33,799 nt of DNA from NCBI RefSeq assembly GCF_000372725.1, contig NW_005201298.1:21936-55734 (forward strand), read 5' to 3'. Position 1 is the stretch's first letter. Each line of letters begins with the position of its first letter. This document shows, one piece after another, positions 30,140 to 33,799 of this stretch. The notes beneath the pieces are model-generated. The model searched no databases. It was not told where the DNA came from and saw only the letters and a list, made by a program, of their open reading frames with translations. The position numbers and the translations under genes are program-made. Origin of the DNA: Emiliania huxleyi CCMP1516 (taxonomy: Eukaryota > Haptophyta > Isochrysidales > Noelaerhabdaceae).

Positions 30140-30676
30140 ATGACGGACGGGGAGGCCGTCTGTCACGGCACCAGTGCGGTCCTCCCATACCCGTCGGTAA
30201 TGACTAGGGCGCCCGGCGATGACGGTTCGTTGGGCCCCGACTGCGACGGCCCCTGCATGATGTGCCCTCCCCCGCCGCCTTGCCAGCCGCTTGAGACGGA
30301 CGCGTGTGTTGAGGAGTGGAGAGGAGCGTCGCCCCCACCCTCACCTCCAGATGGTGGAGACGAGGCGGAGATGGCTGATGGGCAGGCAGGTCCGTCTCAA
30401 CCCTATGGTATTGGTACCGGTGCGGAAGTGGTGGTGGATGGAGTCTACGACTGGGGTGGCATAAGCAGGTGGGCACGGTATCGAGGGAACGGTCACCTGA
30501 TGGAAAGGTGGAGTGGACAGATGAGTGAGGATGATAGGAGGAAGGCTAGAGGGCTCAGATTCGAACAGGAATATGGGCAATTCAAGGACAATCCAACGAA
30601 GTTCATGGGGGAGACTGGGACGTTACAGGGACGTTACAGACAAACGATATGGGGCATGAGAGCGCCTTCGTGGTAA
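30140..30676 (+). CDS. Hypothetical protein, possibly retroelement-derived
   Basis: The 178-codon frame from ATG 30140 has a Pro-rich N-terminal half with a Cys cluster (CDGPCMMCPP). The C-terminal half (VYDWGGISRWARYRGNGHLM, then MSEDDRRKARGLRFEQEYGQ) looks like a folded domain. The aromatic and basic spacing is vaguely chromodomain-like, but I cannot assign it. The (GT)n run at 29969-29988 lies upstream. Confidence 0.3.
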   Translation: MTDGEAVCHGTSAVLPYPSVMTRAPGDDGSLGPDCDGPCMMCPPPPPCQPLETDACVEEWRGASPPPSPPDGGDEAEMADGQAGPSQPYGIGTGAEVVVDGVYDWGGISRWARYRGNGHLMERWSGQMSEDDRRKARGLRFEQEYGQFKDNPTKFMGETGTLQGRYRQTIWGMRAPSW

Positions 30677-31755
30677 AAAACCGCAGGCTTGACCCGGCTA
30701 GCCGCCGACCACCGCCCACAAAGAACCAAAGAGAGAGAATCTCTCCCAAGAACCCTGCACAAAAGATCCCGGCGATTTTTTCTTTTCACCGGTGAAAAGA
30801 AAATGGGGCCAGGGACGCTCAGACCAGGGGGGTCTGAGGGGGGGTCGCCAGGGATGGGCGTGACAGAAAGAAGCGAGCGCCACAACCGAGCACTGTAATC
30901 ACACATGTCTCTCTGACACAGTGCTCGCTTGCAATCACACTGAACACCGCCGCGCACCCCCTCCTTCACACATCATCACATCATCACATCCATCTTCGAT
31001 GTTTGTTATACCAGATGTTCCCGACAGCACAGCGCAACCGGCACACGATCCTGACTTGGGCTACGTGGGTTTGGCTGGGCTGACTGGGTTGTTCGTGCCG
31101 GGCTGCACCATGTCGCAGGCTCTTCACTCGCTGCGCGCTCACAGGGCTTGCACCTGACCGATGAGGACCTCTGCGCGAGGGGAGCTCTCGTTATTGAGGA
31201 CCTCTTCGTGAGGACCTCTTCGTGAGGCTTCGCGCCTCAGTCAGGCTCGCTCAGGCCTGAGGAAGCTGTCTCGACGCTCGCCGCCTTGCCCCTTGCTTCT
31301 CGATGCCTTGCGCTCGCAACCTCTCCGGCTCGACTGCACCTGGTGGCTCTCATCACGTGCGGTTTATTTTGGAGGGACCATCGGCAGGTGAGGAGAGGAC
31401 CTTCGCAGTGTTGTGAGGACCTCTCGCCGTGAGGACCTCTGAGCTTGGCCCGTCGCCACAGGGGACAGGGCGTAGCTACGCCTGCGCTGGCACCCACACT
31501 CCTCCAAAATCAAGCAAGCACAGCGCGCCCAACAGCGGCCGGGAATTTGTCGTCGAAATGACACGCGGCGCACAGTACTCGAGACTCGCTCTGTGTAGGT
31601 CTATGTATGTTAGTGAGGCTACTAGAGACGAAAAACCCACTTCTTGTGAAGTGCTGGCTGCTGATCGTTCTGTGCGTAAGAAACAAGCAGCCAGATCCTT
31701 GTTTTTCTTTTCACCCCCTGCTTGCTGCAGCGCCTCGGCCCAGGCGCAGTCGGCG
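30677..31755. other. Interval without a recognised gene; GAGGACCTCT repeats
   Basis: No protein-like frame is seen. Between 31160 and 31440 the near-palindromic motif GAGGACCTCT recurs at least five times, usually preceded by GT, with TTCGT spacers at 31195-31225. An inverted TTTTCTTTTCACCGGTGAAAAGAAAA hairpin-type palindrome lies at about 30778-30803. Confidence 0.5.
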
Positions 31756-31872
31756 ATGTCCTCCGGCGCGGGGAGCTCCGGCAGCGTGATCCGGGAGGTG
31801 TGGGGGCCGAACCTGGAGCAGGAGATGGCCGGCATCCGCGACATCATCTTCGACTACCCCTACATCTCCACA
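31756..31872 (+). CDS. CAF1: CAF1/CNOT7-type deadenylase, first exon only
   Basis: The ATG at 31756 opens MSSGAGSSGSVIREVWGPNL, then EQEMAGIRDIIFDYPYIS. This is the conserved N-terminus of the CCR4-NOT subunit CAF1/POP2 (EVW..NL..E...IR..I..YPY). In the family it is followed directly by MDTEFPG, the first DEDD nuclease motif. Here the similarity stops after YIS and I find no continuation in the window. A good acceptor (TTGCTGCAG) precedes at about 31727. The rest could lie behind a long intron, but a MITE-like terminus at 31904 sits just downstream and the next gene starts by 32463, so a truncated copy is likelier. Confidence 0.55.
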
Positions 31873-31903
31873 TGGCGCGCAGCAGCCCCGCTCGCAGCCG
31901 CCG

Positions 31904-31932
31904 TCGTGCGAGGGAGTTTTTGTAAAATTCTT
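31904..31932 (+). mobile_element. Solo terminus related to the 16753-17134 element
   Basis: GTGCGAGGGAGTTTTTGTAAAATTCTT matches the right end and adjoining flank of the element at 17104-17131, with two small differences. The second end was not found nearby. Confidence 0.45.
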
Positions 31933-32275
31933 AGGTGCCAGGGCCTCTCAGCGAGCCGTCTTATTACCAGGTTGCAACCCTTGTTCCGCACTGTGCTGTG
32001 AATCGAGCGGCAACCAACAGCTCTCAGGACCCCCCGGTGCTGGGGTGCTGCCAGCAACCAACCAACTCACCGGCGAGCGGAGCGAGCCGAAGAGCGGGCC
32101 AAATTGGCGCTGTGAACGCACCTCTACGTGGCGGGCCGCGCAGGCCCGGCAGCAGGGCACCCCCGCGCGGATGCCGACGAGGATCACGGTGCGCTACCCG
32201 AACGAAGGTGGACTGCCGACAGGGTTTGCGGTGACCGGTGTCAGTTAGTGTATGTAAAAAAATCTTAGAAATTTG

Positions 32276-32297
32276 CCCCCCCCCCCCCCCCCCCCCC
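32276..32297. repeat. Poly-C run
   Basis: About 20 consecutive C on the plus strand, upstream of the GUCD1-like gene. Confidence 0.9.
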
Positions 32298-32462
32298 TCC
32301 CGAGAACGGGGCTAGAAGCACACCCCCCAGTGCGGGACATGGGGCAGCAACCGACAACGTGGACGGGGATGGGGTGCTGCTCAACCGGCGGCAACCCGCA
32401 GCTTTCTCGCCGAACAAGGGTTGCACCTGGTACAAGACGGCTCGCAGCCGGCCTGGGGTGTC

Positions 32463-33799
32463 ATGTGCCCATCCCCCGCGGCTGCTTCGCTGCGCCGCGT
32501 CCCGCACGTACGCCAGAGCTTCTCCTGGGACTGCGGCTTCGCCTGCACCGAGATGGCGCTGCGCGCGCTCGGCGTGCCCGCGCGCGAGTGCCACGTGTCG
32601 CAGCTGCGGAAGCGGGTGCCGTCCTCGTCCATCTGGACGGTTGACCTAGCCTTCATCCTGCGCGAGTTCGGGCTGCGCTTCCGATTCCTCACCGCCACGC
32701 TCGGTGTCGACCCCTCCTACTCCGCCGAGGCGTTCTACCGGCCCACGCTCGAGCGCGACGCCGAACGCGTCAACACGCTCTTTGGCCGCGCGGGCGCTGC
32801 CGACATCGCGATCGAGCAGCGGTCGATCTCGCCGTCCGAGCTGCGCGTGCTCTGCGGCGGCGCGCACACGTGCGGCGGCAACCTCATCATCGGCCTCGTT
32901 GACCGGAGAAGGCGCGCGGGACGGCTGGGAGACGCTTCCGAGGCACTTCCGAGACACTTCCGAGACACTTCCGCTCTCCTCCACAGCCAAGCTCGTATGG
33001 CGCGTGGCATGGCAGCCCCCCCTCCTGCCCCACAGCCCCCCGCGCCCTCTCGCCACCGCGCCCACGGCGGCCGCATCGCCACGAACGCGTCCGCCGCCGC
33101 GCCGCATCCCTCACCAGCGCCATCATGCCCCAGCGCCGCAGCGCCGCAGCGCCGCACACTTGCTGCACCGCTTCTCCGGAGAGCAGAGGAGGAGAGGGGG
33201 GGGGAGGCATCCTGGGCCAAACCCAGGGCACGTCCACGACATGTCCGAGGCGTGTCCACAGGCGCGCTGGGGGAGTGCTTCCCTGCGGCGGCGGCGGGCG
33301 AGGGGTACATCGGGCACTACGTGCTGATCACGGAGTACGACGAGGGGAGGAGGGGGTACTACATCCTCGACCCGGCAGGCTCGCAGGCGAGAGAGGGGGC
33401 GAGAGGGTAGCCGAGAGGAGCAGAGAGGAGCAGAGAGGAGATGAGAGGAGATGAGAGGAGCAGAGAGGAGGAGAGAGGAGCAGAGAGGAGGAGCGAGAGG
33501 AGCAGAGAGGAGGAGCGAGAGGAGCAGAGAGGAGGAGCGAGAGGAGCCGAGAGGGGCAGAGAGGGGCAGAGAGGAGCCGAGAGGGGCCGAGAGGAGGCCG
33601 AGAGGAGCTGGAGATAACATGCATCCTCGGGGGTAACGCCTCTCTTTCCCCTCCACCGCCCCCCCCCCCCCTCCCCCCTCCCACCACCACCACCACCACC
33701 ACCACCCTCCCTCTGCCCCACGCCGCCGCCGCCATCGCAGCCCCTCGCCACCGCAGCAGCGCGGGAGAGCCCTGCCCCTCGCACTCAGGTGCTGCTGCT
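32463..33799 (+). CDS. GUCD1-like protein (papain/C39-like fold), 3' end outside window
   Basis: Exon 1 from ATG 32463 reads VPHVRQSFSWDCGFACTEMA, SSSIWTVDLAFILREFGLRF, TLGVDPSY..EAFYRPT and ERVNTLFGRA, ending near LIIGLVD at about 32905. Exon 2 starts after CCACAG at 33261 and contains YIGHYVLITEYDEG...YYILDPAG. This order is that of the guanylyl-cyclase-domain-containing protein 1 family, which despite its name has a cysteine-peptidase-like fold. Cys in WDCG, His in GHYV and Asp in LDPA match a Cys-His-Asp triad. Intron 1 is probably GC-AG (donor near 32914), with 11-bp arrays near both ends. Intron 2 starts at GGCAG|GCTCG (about 33379) and ends at CACTCAG near 33789, leaving the start of a third exon at the window edge. 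The cellular role of the family is poorly known. Confidence 0.75.
32930..32973 (+). repeat. 11-bp array near the donor of the GUCD1-like intron
   Basis: Four units of AGACACTTCCG (first two with one change). This is the reverse complement of the AGGAAGTGTCT family in the anoctamin introns, so both arrays read ACACTTCC on their own transcript strand. A degenerate 11-bp series (GGCACGTCCAC, GACATGTCCGA, GGCGTGTCCAC) at 33226-33258 ends at the acceptor. Confidence 0.85.
33413..33615. repeat. Purine-rich minisatellite in intron 2 of the GUCD1-like gene
   Basis: Units of CAGAGAGGAG (10 bp) pass into AGAGGAGCAGAGAGGAGGAG-type 22-bp units. A (CCA)n run and poly-C follow at 33660-33706. Confidence 0.9.

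Overview
This is a stretch of a nuclear eukaryotic genome, strongly GC-rich, with multi-exon genes and many microsatellites, minisatellites and a satellite block. Introns can be read directly from phase-consistent exon joins. In the two best-resolved genes 8 of 13 introns start with GC instead of GT, and a third gene needs a GA-AG intron. The GC richness, non-canonical donors and gene content (anoctamin, TRP-like/TIR fusion, ARTC-type ADP-ribosyltransferase, kelch, GUCD1-like) suggest a microalga. I favour a haptophyte; a dinoflagellate or pelagophyte is not excluded. The species assignment is inference.

Layout. 1-2.4 kb: five-exon right-handed beta-helix gene (minus). 3.5-3.9 kb: 3' exon of an unknown gene (plus). 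4.4-5.4 kb: unknown multipass membrane protein (minus). 5.6-6.9 kb: single-exon mono-ADP-ribosyltransferase (plus). 7.2-7.6 kb: broken LINE tail. 8.3-9.0 kb: unknown 5' exon. 9.2-11.6 kb: satellite of about 185-bp monomers interrupted by a 90-bp minisatellite. 11.6-12.4 kb: unknown 3' exons. 12.8-15.8 kb: TRP-like channel fused to a TIR domain (minus). 15.9-19.7 kb: sparse region with a MITE-like element, one unknown ORF and a large hairpin. 19.8-25.0 kb: anoctamin/TMEM16 gene (minus, ten exons resolved). 25.2 kb: divergent first exon with a myristoylation-type N-terminus. 25.7-27.7 kb: repeats, a tRNA-derived SINE and an inverted-repeat element. 28.0-29.1 kb: four-TM, Orai-like protein (minus). 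29.4-29.8 kb: kelch fragment (minus). 30.1-30.7 kb: unknown ORF. 31.8 kb: CAF1/CNOT7 first exon (plus). 32.5 kb to the end: GUCD1-like gene (plus), running out of the window.

The most unusual signal is at exon-intron borders. At five splice junctions in two genes, a 22-39 bp block spanning the junction is duplicated, with a short array of 10-11 bp units between the two copies. In one case this arrangement is the entire 67-nt intron; in four it sits at a donor or acceptor of the anoctamin gene. Related 11-bp arrays sit in the GUCD1-like intron. This looks like insertion or expansion of short arrays that makes introns or duplicates splice sites.

The genes do not form an operon or an obvious pathway. 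The membrane and calcium/lipid theme (anoctamin, TRP-like/TIR, Orai-like) may be coincidence.
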